Assembly: GCF_003234185.1 (NCBI RefSeq)
Contig: NZ_QKSM01000001.1
Coordinates: 496,001 to 560,000, forward strand
Origin: Curtobacterium sp. MCSS17_008
GTDB taxonomy: Bacteria > Actinomycetota > Actinomycetes > Actinomycetales > Microbacteriaceae
DNA length: 64,000 nucleotides
Direction of reading: 5' to 3'
Below, in pieces: positions 46,324 through 55,453 of this stretch. The translations under genes were made by a program, and so were the position numbers. Within the stretch, counting starts at the first letter, position 1. The number at the start of each line of letters is the position of its first letter. The notes under the pieces are model-generated. The model was not told the DNA's origin, searched no databases, and saw only the letters and a program-made list of their open reading frames with translations.

Positions 46324-46926
46324 TCAGGCCGGCGGGCGCACCGCGACGACGACCCGCTCGACCGCGGCCGCCACGGCCCGCTCGCGGACGGCGGGGTCCT
46401 CGTGCTCGGACTCGTACACGAAGGCCGTCGCCCCGCGCTGCGCGCCGCAGTAGTCGACCACGCCGTGCTCGAGCTGCGTCCGGAGTGCCTGCTCGTACCC
46501 GTGCCGCTCGTACACGCCGGCGTCGTCGCCGGCGATCGGGACGAGGTACACCGTCAACCACCCGAGCCGTCGCTCGATGCGCCCGTCGTCCCCGACGCCG
46601 AACGCCCACCCGTTGACGAACACCCGGTCCAGCCATCCCTTGAGCAGTGCCGGCACCGACCACCACCACACGGGGAACACGAGCACCAGGTGATCGACCC
46701 CGTCGAGCCTGGCCTGTTCCGCCGCGACGTCCGGTGCCGGGTCGGTACCACTGCGGTACGTGTGGCGGTCGGCGTCCGTGAAGCGCGGGTCGAAGCCCTC
46801 CGCTGCGAGGTCCGCGACGGTCACCGGCCCAGCCCCGGCCGCGGTCAAGGCCGCGTCGAGGCGGTGGGCGACGGCGAGCGTCAGCGAGTCGGGATCGGGG
46901 TGGGCGGTCACGATGAGCGTCGGCAC
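46324..46926 (-). CDS. NAD(P)H-dependent flavin oxidoreductase (quinone reductase-like)
   Basis: A 200-residue flavodoxin-like enzyme of the KefF/MdaB/NQO1 group. FMN/FAD loop TAHPDPDSLTLAVA, FPVWWWSVPALLKGWLDRVF for flavin and substrate contact, and GYEQALRTQLEHG. Reduces quinones or electrophiles in the cytoplasm. The GTG start follows CATGAT by 6 nt. Confidence 0.88.
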   Translation of the reverse strand: MPTLIVTAHPDPDSLTLAVAHRLDAALTAAGAGPVTVADLAAEGFDPRFTDADRHTYRSGTDPAPDVAAEQARLDGVDHLVLVFPVWWWSVPALLKGWLDRVFVNGWAFGVGDDGRIERRLGWLTVYLVPIAGDDAGVYERHGYEQALRTQLEHGVVDYCGAQRGATAFVYESEHEDPAVRERAVAAAVERVVVAVRPPA

Positions 46927-46932
46927 GGCTCC

Positions 46933-46938
46933 ATCATG
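46933..46938 (-). promoter_or_regulatory. Oxidoreductase -10 box
   Basis: Minus-strand CATGAT, 6 nt before GTG 46926. Confidence 0.4.
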
Positions 46939-47028
46939 CCGACCGCCGGGTCCGGACGGACCGACGGGTGGGAGGCGTGGTGCGAGCCGGCCCCGCGCCT
47001 GGCATCCCGGCCGTGGGACGATTGGCGG

Positions 47029-48693
47029 ATGACCGCCACGCTCGTCGCCAAGGACCTCGCCGGCGGGTACGCCGCACGAACGCTCTTCGAGGGCCTCGAC
47101 CTCACCGTCGCACCCGGTGACGTCATCGGCTTGGTCGGGGTGAACGGTGCCGGCAAGTCGACGCTCCTCCGCCTGCTCGCAGGTGTGGACGAACCGCTCG
47201 CCGGTACCGTCTCGACGAACCCGCCGGACGCCTTCGTCGGCTGGCTCCCGCAGGAGCACGAGCGCATCGCGGGCGAGACCGTCGCCGCGTACGTCGCCCG
47301 TCGGACGGGATGCGCCGAGGCCACGGCCGAGATCGACCGCGCGGCCGACGCCCTCGGCGCTCCGGACGCTGGCGACGCGGCGTCCGACCGGTACTCCGCC
47401 GCGCTGGAGCGCTGGCTGGCGTCCGGTGCCGCCGACCTCGAGGAACGGCTCCCCGTCGTGCTCGCCGAGCTCGGCCTCGACGTCGCTGCGGACGGCACCG
47501 GCGTCGGCCCCGACTCGGCGATGACGGCACTGTCCGGCGGTCAGGCCGCCCGCGTCGGGCTCGCGGCCCTGCTGCTCTCGCGCTTCGACGTGGTGCTGCT
47601 CGACGAGCCGACGAACGACCTCGACCTGGACGGCCTCGACCGGCTCGAGCAGTTCGTCCGGGGGCTGCGCGGCGGTGCCGTCCTGGTCAGCCACGACCGC
47701 GAGTTCCTCGCCAGCTCGGTGACCGCCGTCCTCGAGCTCGACCTCGCCCAGTCCTCCCACCGGCTGTTCGGCGGCGGCTACGAGGCGTACCTCGAGGAAC
47801 GCGAGGTCGCCCGCCAGCACAAGCGCGACGCCTACGAGGAGTACGCCGCCACGAAGGCCGATCTGGTCTCCCGGGCGCGGACGCAGCGCGAGTGGTCCAG
47901 CCAGGGCGTCCGGAACGCCATGAAGAAGAACCCCGACAACGACAAGATCCGCCGCCGGGCCGCCAGCGAGTCGAGCGAGAAGCAGGCGCAGAAGGTCCGG
48001 CAGATGGAGTCCCGCATCGCCCGCCTGGACGAGGTCGAGGAGCCCCGGAAGGAGTGGCAGCTCGCCTTCACGATCGGCAGCGCGCCGCGCTCGTCCGCCG
48101 TCGTCGCGACCCTGTCCGACGCCGTCTACGAGCAGGGCGACTTCACGCTCGGCCCGGTGTCGCTGCAGGTCTCCGGCGGCGACCGCATCGGCATCACCGG
48201 CCCGAACGGCGCCGGCAAGTCGACCCTGCTCCGCGCGCTGCTCGGCCGGACCACGCCGACGAGCGGTTCGGCGTCGCTGGCGTCGAGCGTCGCGATCGGC
48301 GAGGTCGACCAGGCCCGCGCGGCGTTCACGGGCGGGCAGCCCCTGGCCGCCGCGTTCGAGGAACTGGTGCCGGAGATGACGACGGCCGACGTGCGCACCC
48401 TGCTCGCCAAGTTCGGGCTGCGGGCGGACCACGTGGGCCGACCGTCGTCGGCGCTCTCGCCGGGCGAGCGGACCCGCGCCGGTCTCGCGCTGCTGCAGGC
48501 CCGCGGGGTGAACGTCCTGGTGCTCGACGAGCCGACGAACCACCTCGACCTGCCGGCGATCGAACAGCTCGAGCAGGCCCTGGAGTCCTACGACGGCACC
48601 CTGCTGCTCGTCACGCACGACCGGCGGATGCTCGACACCGTGCGGCTGGACCGCCGCTGGCGGGTCGAGGCGGGTTGCGTCACGGAGGTGTGA
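47029..48693 (+). CDS. ABC-F family ATPase
   Basis: A 554-residue soluble protein with two ATPase domains and no membrane segment. First Walker A GVNGAGKST (37-45), signature LSGGQAARV, DEPTNDLDLDGLDRLE; second Walker A GPNGAGKST (near 390), signature LSPGERTRA, DEPTNHLDLPAIEQLE. The charged linker (about 265-345, KKNPDNDKIRRRAASESSEK) would reach the ribosomal P-tRNA. May protect against ribosome-binding antibiotics or be a housekeeping translation factor; no leader peptide is seen. Confidence 0.9.
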   Translation: MTATLVAKDLAGGYAARTLFEGLDLTVAPGDVIGLVGVNGAGKSTLLRLLAGVDEPLAGTVSTNPPDAFVGWLPQEHERIAGETVAAYVARRTGCAEATAEIDRAADALGAPDAGDAASDRYSAALERWLASGAADLEERLPVVLAELGLDVAADGTGVGPDSAMTALSGGQAARVGLAALLLSRFDVVLLDEPTNDLDLDGLDRLEQFVRGLRGGAVLVSHDREFLASSVTAVLELDLAQSSHRLFGGGYEAYLEEREVARQHKRDAYEEYAATKADLVSRARTQREWSSQGVRNAMKKNPDNDKIRRRAASESSEKQAQKVRQMESRIARLDEVEEPRKEWQLAFTIGSAPRSSAVVATLSDAVYEQGDFTLGPVSLQVSGGDRIGITGPNGAGKSTLLRALLGRTTPTSGSASLASSVAIGEVDQARAAFTGGQPLAAAFEELVPEMTTADVRTLLAKFGLRADHVGRPSSALSPGERTRAGLALLQARGVNVLVLDEPTNHLDLPAIEQLEQALESYDGTLLLVTHDRRMLDTVRLDRRWRVEAGCVTEV

Positions 48694-48703
48694 CGGGACG
48701 GCC

Positions 48704-48737
48704 GGGAGGCCCGTGACGGGCCCGTCACGTGCCTCCC
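48704..48737. terminator. Palindromic bidirectional terminator
   Basis: GGGAGGC (48704-48710) and GCCTCCC (48731-48737) flank a perfect 18-bp palindrome at 48712-48729 (CGTGACGGG plus its complement). It lies between convergent ABC-F and P450 genes, so it can serve both. Confidence 0.65.
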
Positions 48738-48756
48738 GTCCGTCGTTCCCGTCGGG

Positions 48757-50073
48757 TCAGTGCGCGGACCGGTGGAACGGGCAGCCACCGGACCCCGCGG
48801 CGCGCGCGCCGCGGCGCGTCACACGTCCGCCGGATGCGGGCTTCGTCGGCATCCGGCGCCGGTCGACCCCGAGCCCCTCGTCGAGCACCTCGATCCGTGG
48901 GTCGCTGAGCGCCGCGACCGCGGTGGCGAGGGCCGCGACGGCCACCTTCTCCCCCGGACACCGGTGACCGGTCGCGACGTCCGCACCGCCGTGCGGCACG
49001 AAGGCCTCCACGGCCTCGACGTCGTCCCAGCTCGTGACGTCGAGCCAGCGGGCGGGGTCGAACCGGTCGGCGTCGGACCAGGAGCGGTCGTCGGTGTCCG
49101 TGCCGAGGATGTCGAGCACCACGCGATCGCCCGCGTGGACGTGCTCGCCGTCGAGCTCGACGTCCTCGGTGGCCCAGGCCGGGAGCATCGGGACGAAGGG
49201 CGCGGTGCGGCGGACCTCCTGCGCGAACGCGACGGCGACGGGCCCGTCGACGAGGGAGCCCCGCCCGGTGGTCTCCTCGGCGATCCGACCGCGCCACTCC
49301 GGCCGGTCGTGCAGCTCCTTCGCCGCGAAGGCGACGAACCGGGCGACGGCGATCGCCGGACGGATCGAGTTCTGCAGCTCGATGCCGGCGGTCCGTGGCG
49401 GGAGCAGGGCACCCTCCGGGTCACGGTGCCAGGCCCACTCGTGCAGCGCCGTGCCCTCGGCGGGGTGCAAGCGGCCACCGCGGACCGCCTCGACGAGCCG
49501 GGCGGCGTGCCGGTCCGACCAGTGTCGGTTCAGCACGGCGAGCAGGTACTCCGGCGAGTACGGCACGCCGAAGCCGTCGACGACCTGGGCGAGCTTCCCG
49601 GCCCAGCGCGTCTTCGCCGCCGGGGTGCCGGGCAGCCCGGCCCAGCGCATCACCGCACGACCGATGGCGCCGACCGCCGCGTCGTACGCGGTGCGACGAC
49701 CGCCGGCGAGCCAGGCGTCGAGCTCGCGTGCCCACTCCTCGGCGAGGAACGGGGTGAGCCGGCGGACCTGCTCGTCCTCGTAGGCGACGTCGACGAAGGT
49801 CGCCTTGCGGTGGCGGTGCTCCGCGCCGTCGAGCGAGTGCACCGAACCGACCCCGAACAGGGTCCGCTGCACGACCGCGGGCATGGCGCCGTGCCGGGCG
49901 GTGCGGTCGCCGTCGTAGAACAGGTCCACGCCCTCCTTGCCCCGCACGAGCAACGCCTGCCTGCCGAGCAGCCGGAACGGCACCGCACGGGCACCGGGGC
50001 GGGTGCGTCGCCACAGGTCGGCGCCGAAGCCGTAACCGCGGGTGAGGAGTCCGAGGGAGTCGTCGATCGCCAT
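48757..50073 (-). CDS. CYP152-type cytochrome P450 (fatty acid peroxygenase / decarboxylase)
   Basis: A 438-residue soluble P450. The heme Cys is C372 in ATGHRCPGE. The I-helix reads NSIRPAIAVARF, so the normal acid-alcohol pair is replaced by R238-P239; this is the mark of CYP152 enzymes, in which Arg holds the fatty acid carboxylate and H2O2 is the oxidant. At the position where Bacillus P450-BS-beta has Gln85 and Jeotgalicoccus OleT has His85, this protein has H79 in GVGSVHSLDG. No redox partner gene is near, as expected. Product (2-/3-hydroxy acid or terminal alkene) cannot be settled from sequence. Confidence 0.9.
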   Translation of the reverse strand: MAIDDSLGLLTRGYGFGADLWRRTRPGARAVPFRLLGRQALLVRGKEGVDLFYDGDRTARHGAMPAVVQRTLFGVGSVHSLDGAEHRHRKATFVDVAYEDEQVRRLTPFLAEEWARELDAWLAGGRRTAYDAAVGAIGRAVMRWAGLPGTPAAKTRWAGKLAQVVDGFGVPYSPEYLLAVLNRHWSDRHAARLVEAVRGGRLHPAEGTALHEWAWHRDPEGALLPPRTAGIELQNSIRPAIAVARFVAFAAKELHDRPEWRGRIAEETTGRGSLVDGPVAVAFAQEVRRTAPFVPMLPAWATEDVELDGEHVHAGDRVVLDILGTDTDDRSWSDADRFDPARWLDVTSWDDVEAVEAFVPHGGADVATGHRCPGEKVAVAALATAVAALSDPRIEVLDEGLGVDRRRMPTKPASGGRVTRRGARAAGSGGCPFHRSAH

Positions 50074-50146
50074 GCCGGCCATGCTGCCAGCGCGTCCCGA
50101 CGTGCCCTCACGGGCAGGATCTGGTGGACTGGACACGGGAGGGGAC

Positions 50147-51064
50147 ATGCGACGCAGGACCTGGGGCATCACGATCGCAGCGGTGGCAGCGGTGACGCTC
50201 GCAGCGGTGGGGATCGGGGCGGCGGTGCAGACCCCGGCGCCGATCGCGACCACGGCCACGCGGACCACGCCGACGCCGACCCCCACACCGACACCGACAC
50301 CCACGCCGACGCTCCCCGCGGTCCCGGCGGCCGCGTCCGAGGCCGAGCTCGCGGCGCTCCCCCTCGCGTTCCACGACGCGGTCGTGCCCGAGCTGCTCGA
50401 CGGCAGTCACGTGCGGCCCGACAACCGGTGGGAGATCGCCACCCCGAACCAGCGTCTCGTGGCGCTCTACGCGGAGGCCTCGCCGGACGCCGAGCCGGTC
50501 GCCACCCTCGCCTCGACGGTCTCCACGATCGAGACGCCGGCCGCGACCGCCGTGTGGGGCCGGTCGGCCGGGAAGGACGGCGGCATGGTCCTCGTCTCGA
50601 CCCCCGCGCGGAACCGGACGCCCGGCGACGGCGGTGACCCGACGGCGCCGAGCGCGACGTTCGCCTGGGCCCGGGCCGCCGACTTCACGATCGCGCGGAC
50701 GGACCGGATGATCCGGGTCGACGTCGCCGCGTCGACGGTGTCCGTCGTCGGGAAGGACGGAACGGTGTCGGCGTCGGAACCGGCGCGGCTCGGGACCCCG
50801 GAGGACCCCACGCCGACCGCGACCGCGACCTACGTCGAGGCCGCCTACGTCGACACCCGCGTGACCTACACGCAGGGCAACCCGATCATCCTCACCGGCG
50901 CGCACTCGTCACGCATCCCGCAGTACGGCGGCAACGCGGCCCTGACCGCGCTGCACTACTACCCGGACCCGACCGGCAGCTCGCACGGGTGTGTCCGGAT
51001 CTCCGCGGCGATGACGAAGACCCTGTCGGAGCTGCCGGTCGGCACCGCGATCTGGTTCAGCTGA
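50147..51064 (+). CDS. L,D-transpeptidase (YkuD family)
   Basis: Exported cell-wall enzyme that forms 3-3 peptidoglycan cross-links or anchors proteins. The 305-residue protein has an N-terminal signal or anchor (about 5-28), a Thr-Pro repeat linker (about 37-57) and the catalytic SSHGCVRIS with Cys near residue 283 and its His. GGGAGGGGAC precedes the ATG. Divergent from the P450 gene. Confidence 0.9.
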   Translation: MRRRTWGITIAAVAAVTLAAVGIGAAVQTPAPIATTATRTTPTPTPTPTPTPTPTLPAVPAAASEAELAALPLAFHDAVVPELLDGSHVRPDNRWEIATPNQRLVALYAEASPDAEPVATLASTVSTIETPAATAVWGRSAGKDGGMVLVSTPARNRTPGDGGDPTAPSATFAWARAADFTIARTDRMIRVDVAASTVSVVGKDGTVSASEPARLGTPEDPTPTATATYVEAAYVDTRVTYTQGNPIILTGAHSSRIPQYGGNAALTALHYYPDPTGSSHGCVRISAAMTKTLSELPVGTAIWFS

Positions 51065-51575
51065 CCGGGCGGAGGCCCAGCCGTGCCACGACCTCGGCCC
51101 CTTCCTCGTCGGGCGTCCGGTCAGCCGACACGGTCAGGTGTGCTTCGTCCGGCTGCGGCGGTTCGAGCGTCGCGAGCTGCGATGCGAGGAGCGACGTCGG
51201 CATGAAGTGCCCGGAGCGGGCGGACATCCGCTGCTCGACGAGCGCCGCGTCGCCGGCGACGTGCACGAACACCACCCCGGGTGCACGCAGCACCTCGCGG
51301 TAGGAGCGCTTCAGCGCCGAGCACGTGACCACGCCGGGGGTGCCGGAGTCGAGCCGGTCGCGGATCCAGCCGGCGACGACGTCGAGCCACGGCCAGCGGT
51401 CGTCGTCGGTGAGGGGTGTGCCCGCCTGCATCTTCGCCACGTTCGCAGGCGGGTGCATCTCGTCGCCCTCGGCGAAGTCCCACCCGAGCTGGCCCGCCAC
51501 CGTGGCCGCGAGCGTGGACTTGCCGGAGCCCGAGACGCCCATCACCACGAGGACGCGCGGTTCGGTGCCGACCAT
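51057..51575 (-). CDS. gntK: Gluconokinase
   Basis: Phosphorylates gluconate to 6-phosphogluconate for the pentose phosphate pathway. The 172-residue protein has P-loop GVSGSGKST (13-21), EGDEMHPPANVAKM for gluconate, CSALKRSYR and HFMPTSLLASQ. Normal length for the thermostable GntK type. Its ATG overlaps the gntP stop by one base (TGATG). Confidence 0.95.
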   Translation of the reverse strand: MVGTEPRVLVVMGVSGSGKSTLAATVAGQLGWDFAEGDEMHPPANVAKMQAGTPLTDDDRWPWLDVVAGWIRDRLDSGTPGVVTCSALKRSYREVLRAPGVVFVHVAGDAALVEQRMSARSGHFMPTSLLASQLATLEPPQPDEAHLTVSADRTPDEEGAEVVARLGLRPVS

Positions 51576-53116
51576 CAGAGGAACACCCCGGCGATGAGCA
51601 CGCCCACCAGGCCGATCACCGAGATGAGGCACTCGAGCACCGTCCACGTCTTGAAGGTCTGCCCGACGGTCGTGCCCAGGTAGCCCTTGACGAGCCAGAA
51701 GCCGGCGTCGTTGACGTGCGAGAGGAACACCGAACCCGCACCGATCGCGAGCACGAGGAGCGACGTCTCCGGCGTCGACAGGTCGGCGGCGATCGGGGCC
51801 ATGATGCCCGCGGCGGTGACGGTGGCGACGGTCGCGGACCCGGTGGCGACGCGCACCAGAGCGGACACCACCCACGCGACGAGCAGCACCGAGATGCCGG
51901 ACTCCTGGACCGCGTCGGCGATCACGCCGCCGATGCCGGTGTCGATGAGGACCTGCTTGAAGCCGCCGCCCGCACCGACGATGAGGAGCACGCCCGCGAT
52001 CGGGGGCAGGGCGTCCTCGAGCGACTTCGCCACCGCGCTCCGGTCCATCCCGCCGCCGATCGCGAAGAACACCATCGCGAACACGGTCGCGATGCCGATC
52101 GCGATCATCGGGCTGCCGAGGAAGTCGAGCAGCGACACCCAACCGCCGGAGGCGTCGGGAGCGGTGGCCTCGCGCACGGCCTGGGCGAGCATGAGGACGA
52201 CCGGCAGCAGGATGCCGACGAGCGCGACGGTGAACGACGGGCTGCGCGGTTCGCTGATCACGCGCGTGAAGTCGCTCTTGCCGTTCGGCAGCGACGCCGT
52301 GTCCTGCGTCGCGGGGCCGCGGCGTGCCTCCCGGCCCGCGTGCGCGGGGTCGGACGACCCGGTACCGCGGGAGCCGAACATGTCGGGCGCCGGGATGTCG
52401 ACCCAGCGCGCGGCGAACCGGGCGAAGACGGGGCCGGCCAGGATGATGACCGGGATCGCCAGGACGATGCCGAACGCGAGCGTCGTGCCGAGGTTCGCGC
52501 CCACGGTCGAGACCGCGACGAGCGGGCCCGGGTGCGGCGGGACGAAGGCGTGCATCGTCGAGAGACCGACCAGGGCGGGCACTGCGATCCGCATGATCGG
52601 CACCTCGCTGCGCTTCGCGACGAGCACGATGATCGGGATGAGGAGCACCAGGCCCACCTCGAAGAACATCGGCAGGCCGATCAGCGCCCCGATGAGCGCC
52701 ATCGTCCACGGCAGCGCCGCCTTCGACGAGCGCCGCACGAGGGTGTCCACGACCCGGTCGGCGGCACCGGAGTCGACGAGCATGCGGCCGAACATCGACC
52801 CGAGGCCGACCAGGATGCCGACGCTCGTCATGGTCGCGCCGAACCCGTTGCCGAAGCTCGTGACCGTGGCGTCCGGCGCGAGCCCGGCGCCGATGCCGAC
52901 CCCGAGTGCGCCGATCGTCAAGGCGACGAACGGGTGCACCTTGAGCCAGGTGATGAGCACGATGATGACGACGATGCCGAGGAGCGCGGCGGTGATCAGC
53001 TGCCCGATCGGTCCGGACGGGTCGACCGTCTGCGTGCCGCCGCCCTCGGCGGCGAGGACGGTCAGGCCGTGCAGCGCGTCGGTCGGAGCGGTCCCTCCGG
53101 TGGGTGCGTGAGGCAT
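51575..53116 (-). CDS. gntP: Gluconate permease (GntP family)
   Basis: H+-coupled gluconate uptake. A 513-residue protein with about 12-14 membrane helices; GntP marks include GSMFGRMLVDSGAADRVVDTL, PPHPGPLVAV and SHVNDAGFWLVKGYLG. A cytoplasmic loop contains AGREARRG, resembling the in-frame repeat peptide seen elsewhere. First gene of gntP-gntK, divergent from the GntR regulator. Confidence 0.93.
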   Translation of the reverse strand: MPHAPTGGTAPTDALHGLTVLAAEGGGTQTVDPSGPIGQLITAALLGIVVIIVLITWLKVHPFVALTIGALGVGIGAGLAPDATVTSFGNGFGATMTSVGILVGLGSMFGRMLVDSGAADRVVDTLVRRSSKAALPWTMALIGALIGLPMFFEVGLVLLIPIIVLVAKRSEVPIMRIAVPALVGLSTMHAFVPPHPGPLVAVSTVGANLGTTLAFGIVLAIPVIILAGPVFARFAARWVDIPAPDMFGSRGTGSSDPAHAGREARRGPATQDTASLPNGKSDFTRVISEPRSPSFTVALVGILLPVVLMLAQAVREATAPDASGGWVSLLDFLGSPMIAIGIATVFAMVFFAIGGGMDRSAVAKSLEDALPPIAGVLLIVGAGGGFKQVLIDTGIGGVIADAVQESGISVLLVAWVVSALVRVATGSATVATVTAAGIMAPIAADLSTPETSLLVLAIGAGSVFLSHVNDAGFWLVKGYLGTTVGQTFKTWTVLECLISVIGLVGVLIAGVFL

Positions 53117-53214
53117 CTGTGCCCCTTCCTGGAGCCGCTGCCTCGCGGCTCCGTCGCCTTCGTGTGCGTGTCGTCACGCTCCGGGCGGCCGGTCCCTCCA
53201 GCCGCTCGCAATAA

Positions 53215-53228
53215 TCTGATAAATCAGA
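53215..53228. promoter_or_regulatory. Palindrome TCTGATAAATCAGA in the gnt intergenic region
   Basis: Perfect 6-bp arms with an AA spacer, AT-rich in a GC-rich genome, 99 bp from gntP and 110 bp from the gntR-like gene. The likely binding site of the FCD-type GntR regulator, which should release on binding gluconate. Confidence 0.65.
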
Positions 53229-53337
53229 CTGTACAGCGATCTGCCGCGCGGCACCCGCCGTGCGACGCAGTCTGCCGCTTCGATGGAGTCCACGTCACGC
53301 CGACGCCGCCCTGCTCGAGTCCACCCCCGGAGGAACG

Positions 53338-54087
53338 ATGACCACCGCCCGCGGTCTCCACGCCCACGTGCTCGAGACGCTCGGGCAGCGGATCGTCGAC
53401 GGACTGCTCCCTGCCGGCGCGGTCGTCCGACCGGAGCTCGTCGCAACCGAGTTCGGCGTGTCACGCTCGGTCGTCCGCGAGTCGCTCCGCGTCCTGCAGT
53501 CCCTCGGGCTCGTCGAGCCCCGGCAGCGCGTCGGCACCCAGGTGCTCCCGATCTCGTCGTGGGAGCTCCTCGCGCCGACCGTGATCCGGTGGCGTGGCGC
53601 CTCCCCCGCGTACTTCGTGCAGCAGCGCGAGTTGCTCGAGCTCCGGCTCGGGGTGGAGCCCGTGGCGGCGGCGCTCGTCGCCGGCCGCGTCTCCCGTGAC
53701 GACGGCCCGGGTGACGGCGGCAGTGACGGAGGCGGTGCTGCACCGGGCGACGCCGTGCTCGAGGCGGCCCGGGCGATGCTCGACGCCTGCGCCCGCGAGG
53801 ACAGCCGCGCCTACCTCGAGGCCGACGTCCGGTTCCACCGTGCACTCCTGACCGGTTCCGGCAACGCGGTGTTCACGCACTTCGCCGGCACCGTCGAGGC
53901 GCTCCTGCGCACCCGGACCTCCGAGTCGCGCGACACCATCACGCGCTGGACGCGGGACGCCGCGGCACGGCACGAGGCGGTCGCGGTGGCGGTGGTCGCG
54001 GGCGACGCGACCGGCGCGGGCGATGCGGCGACAGCACTGCTGCGCGTGACCCGCGACGAGTTCATCGCCGAGGCGCCCGGTTCCTGA
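53338..54087 (+). CDS. GntR-family regulator, FCD subgroup (probable gluconate regulator)
   Basis: A 249-residue repressor-type protein. Winged helix at about 8-70 (ELVATEFGVSRSVVRESLRVL), then the helical FCD ligand domain (about 85-240) with metal-site His in DVRFHRAL and RHEAVAVAVVAGD. A Gly/Asp-rich insert (about 122-138) lies in the FCD domain. GGAGG precedes the ATG. Divergence from gntP-gntK supports gluconate control. Confidence 0.92.
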   Translation: MTTARGLHAHVLETLGQRIVDGLLPAGAVVRPELVATEFGVSRSVVRESLRVLQSLGLVEPRQRVGTQVLPISSWELLAPTVIRWRGASPAYFVQQRELLELRLGVEPVAAALVAGRVSRDDGPGDGGSDGGGAAPGDAVLEAARAMLDACAREDSRAYLEADVRFHRALLTGSGNAVFTHFAGTVEALLRTRTSESRDTITRWTRDAAARHEAVAVAVVAGDATGAGDAATALLRVTRDEFIAEAPGS

Positions 54088-54093
54088 CGGGAG

Positions 54094-54128
54094 GCGCGGG
54101 GCGGTCGACCCGCGCCGACGCCCCGCGC
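54094..54128. terminator. Terminator between the GntR and GNAT genes
   Basis: Perfect 10-bp stem GCGCGGGGCG/CGCCCCGCGC with a 15-nt loop, between convergent genes and overlapping an 11-mer repeat copy at 54088-54098. Confidence 0.6.
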
Positions 54129-54132
54129 GCCG

Positions 54133-54741
54133 TCAGCGCTTGGTGCGCGCGAACAACCGCGGACCCCGCAACCGGAGCCGCATGGTGACGGTGCCGAGCC
54201 ACCGATCGTACTTGAAGCCGACCCTGCCCATCCGGCCGACCTCCTCGAAGCCGAGCCGCTCGTGCAGGCGGATCGACGCCTCGGCCTGGCGGTCGGCGAT
54301 GACGGCGATGACCTCGCGGACGCCGGCTGCCCGGCACTCGTCGAGCAGCGCCTCCATGAGCGCGCGCCCGAGGCCCTTCCCGCCCGATGCGGCGCCGAGG
54401 TAGATCGAGTCCTCGACGACGTGGTTCGACCGGTCACGGGGGTTCCACGGGTCCACGAGCGCGTACCCGAGGATCTGCCCCGAGGGGTTCTCCGCGACCA
54501 GGAACGGCAGCCCACGCCGGCGGACCTCGTCGTAGCGCTGCTTCCACCGGGCGAACGTGAACGCTGCCGGGTCGAAGGTCACCGACGAGTTCCGCACGTA
54601 GTGCGTGTGGATCTCGCGCACGTCCGGCAGGTCCCGCGGCTCCGCGGCGCGGATCGTGTACGAGAACGCGGCCTCGACCGGCACGGGCGCGCGCAGGTGC
54701 CGCGGCAGGACGCGCCGGCGCTGGTATTCCTCCTCGAGCAC
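54133..54741 (-). CDS. GNAT acetyltransferase (phosphinothricin/methionine sulfoximine type)
   Basis: Acetyl-CoA-dependent N-acetyltransferase of 202 residues. EIHTHYVRNSSVTFDP and GFKYDRWLGTVTMRL match the PAT/MnaT group, and GKGLGRALMEALL is the acetyl-CoA pyrophosphate loop. It would detoxify glutamate analogues such as methionine sulfoximine. The GTG start lies 6 nt after TAGGCT. Confidence 0.87.
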   Translation of the reverse strand: MLEEEYQRRRVLPRHLRAPVPVEAAFSYTIRAAEPRDLPDVREIHTHYVRNSSVTFDPAAFTFARWKQRYDEVRRRGLPFLVAENPSGQILGYALVDPWNPRDRSNHVVEDSIYLGAASGGKGLGRALMEALLDECRAAGVREVIAVIADRQAEASIRLHERLGFEEVGRMGRVGFKYDRWLGTVTMRLRLRGPRLFARTKR

Positions 54742-54747
54742 GGTCCG

Positions 54748-54753
54748 AGCCTA
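54748..54753 (-). promoter_or_regulatory. GNAT gene -10 box (leaderless)
   Basis: Minus-strand TAGGCT, 6 nt before GTG 54741. Confidence 0.5.
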
Positions 54754-54768
54754 CGGGGTGCACCCCGG

Positions 54769-55449
54769 TCAGGCGGGGAGCGTCCAGTCGACGGGCTCGG
54801 CACCCTGCTCGCGCAGCAGTGCGTCGACCTGCGAGAACGGCCGGCTGCCGAAGAAGCCGCGTGACGCACTGAGCGGCGACGGGTGCGCCGACGCGACCAC
54901 CGGGGTGTCCCCCAGCAGCGGACGAACGGACGCCGCCTGCGCTCCCCAGAGCACGGCGACGAGCGGGGTCCCCCGGCCGACGAGGGCACGGACGGCCTGG
55001 TCGGTGACCGCCTCCCACCCCTTGCCCCGGTGGCTGCCCGGCGCCCCGGCCCCGACCGTCAGGACCCGGTTGAGCAGCAGCACGCCCTGCTCGGACCACG
55101 CCCGGAGGTCGCCGTGCTGCGGCGCCGTCAGACCGAGGTCGTCGTGCAGCTCGCGGTAGATGTTCGCCAGGCTGCGCGGGACCGGCCGCACGTGCGGGTC
55201 GACCGCGAAGGACAGACCGATCGGGTGGCCGGGCGTCGGGTACGGGTCCTGGCCGACGACGAGCACCTTCACGTCCGCGAACGGCTGCGTGAACGCGCGG
55301 AGGACCACGTCGCCCGCGGGCAGGTAGTGCCGACCGGCGGCGACCTCGTCCCGGAGCCAGGCGCCCACGCGGTGGACGTCGTCCTCGACGGGGGCGAGCG
55401 CCTCGGCCCAGCCCGGGTCGACGAGTTCGCTGAGGGGGTGGGGGCGCAC
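54769..55449 (-). CDS. ung: Uracil-DNA glycosylase
   Basis: Removes uracil from DNA in base-excision repair. The 226-residue family 1 enzyme has catalytic D68 in [21 protein letters not shown], and the minor-groove loop [11 protein letters not shown] with its His. The GTG start is 5 nt from the end of the preceding gene. Confidence 0.96.
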   Translation of the reverse strand: MRPHPLSELVDPGWAEALAPVEDDVHRVGAWLRDEVAAGRHYLPAGDVVLRAFTQPFADVKVLVVGQDPYPTPGHPIGLSFAVDPHVRPVPRSLANIYRELHDDLGLTAPQHGDLRAWSEQGVLLLNRVLTVGAGAPGSHRGKGWEAVTDQAVRALVGRGTPLVAVLWGAQAASVRPLLGDTPVVASAHPSPLSASRGFFGSRPFSQVDALLREQGAEPVDWTLPA

Positions 55450-55453
55450 GCGC

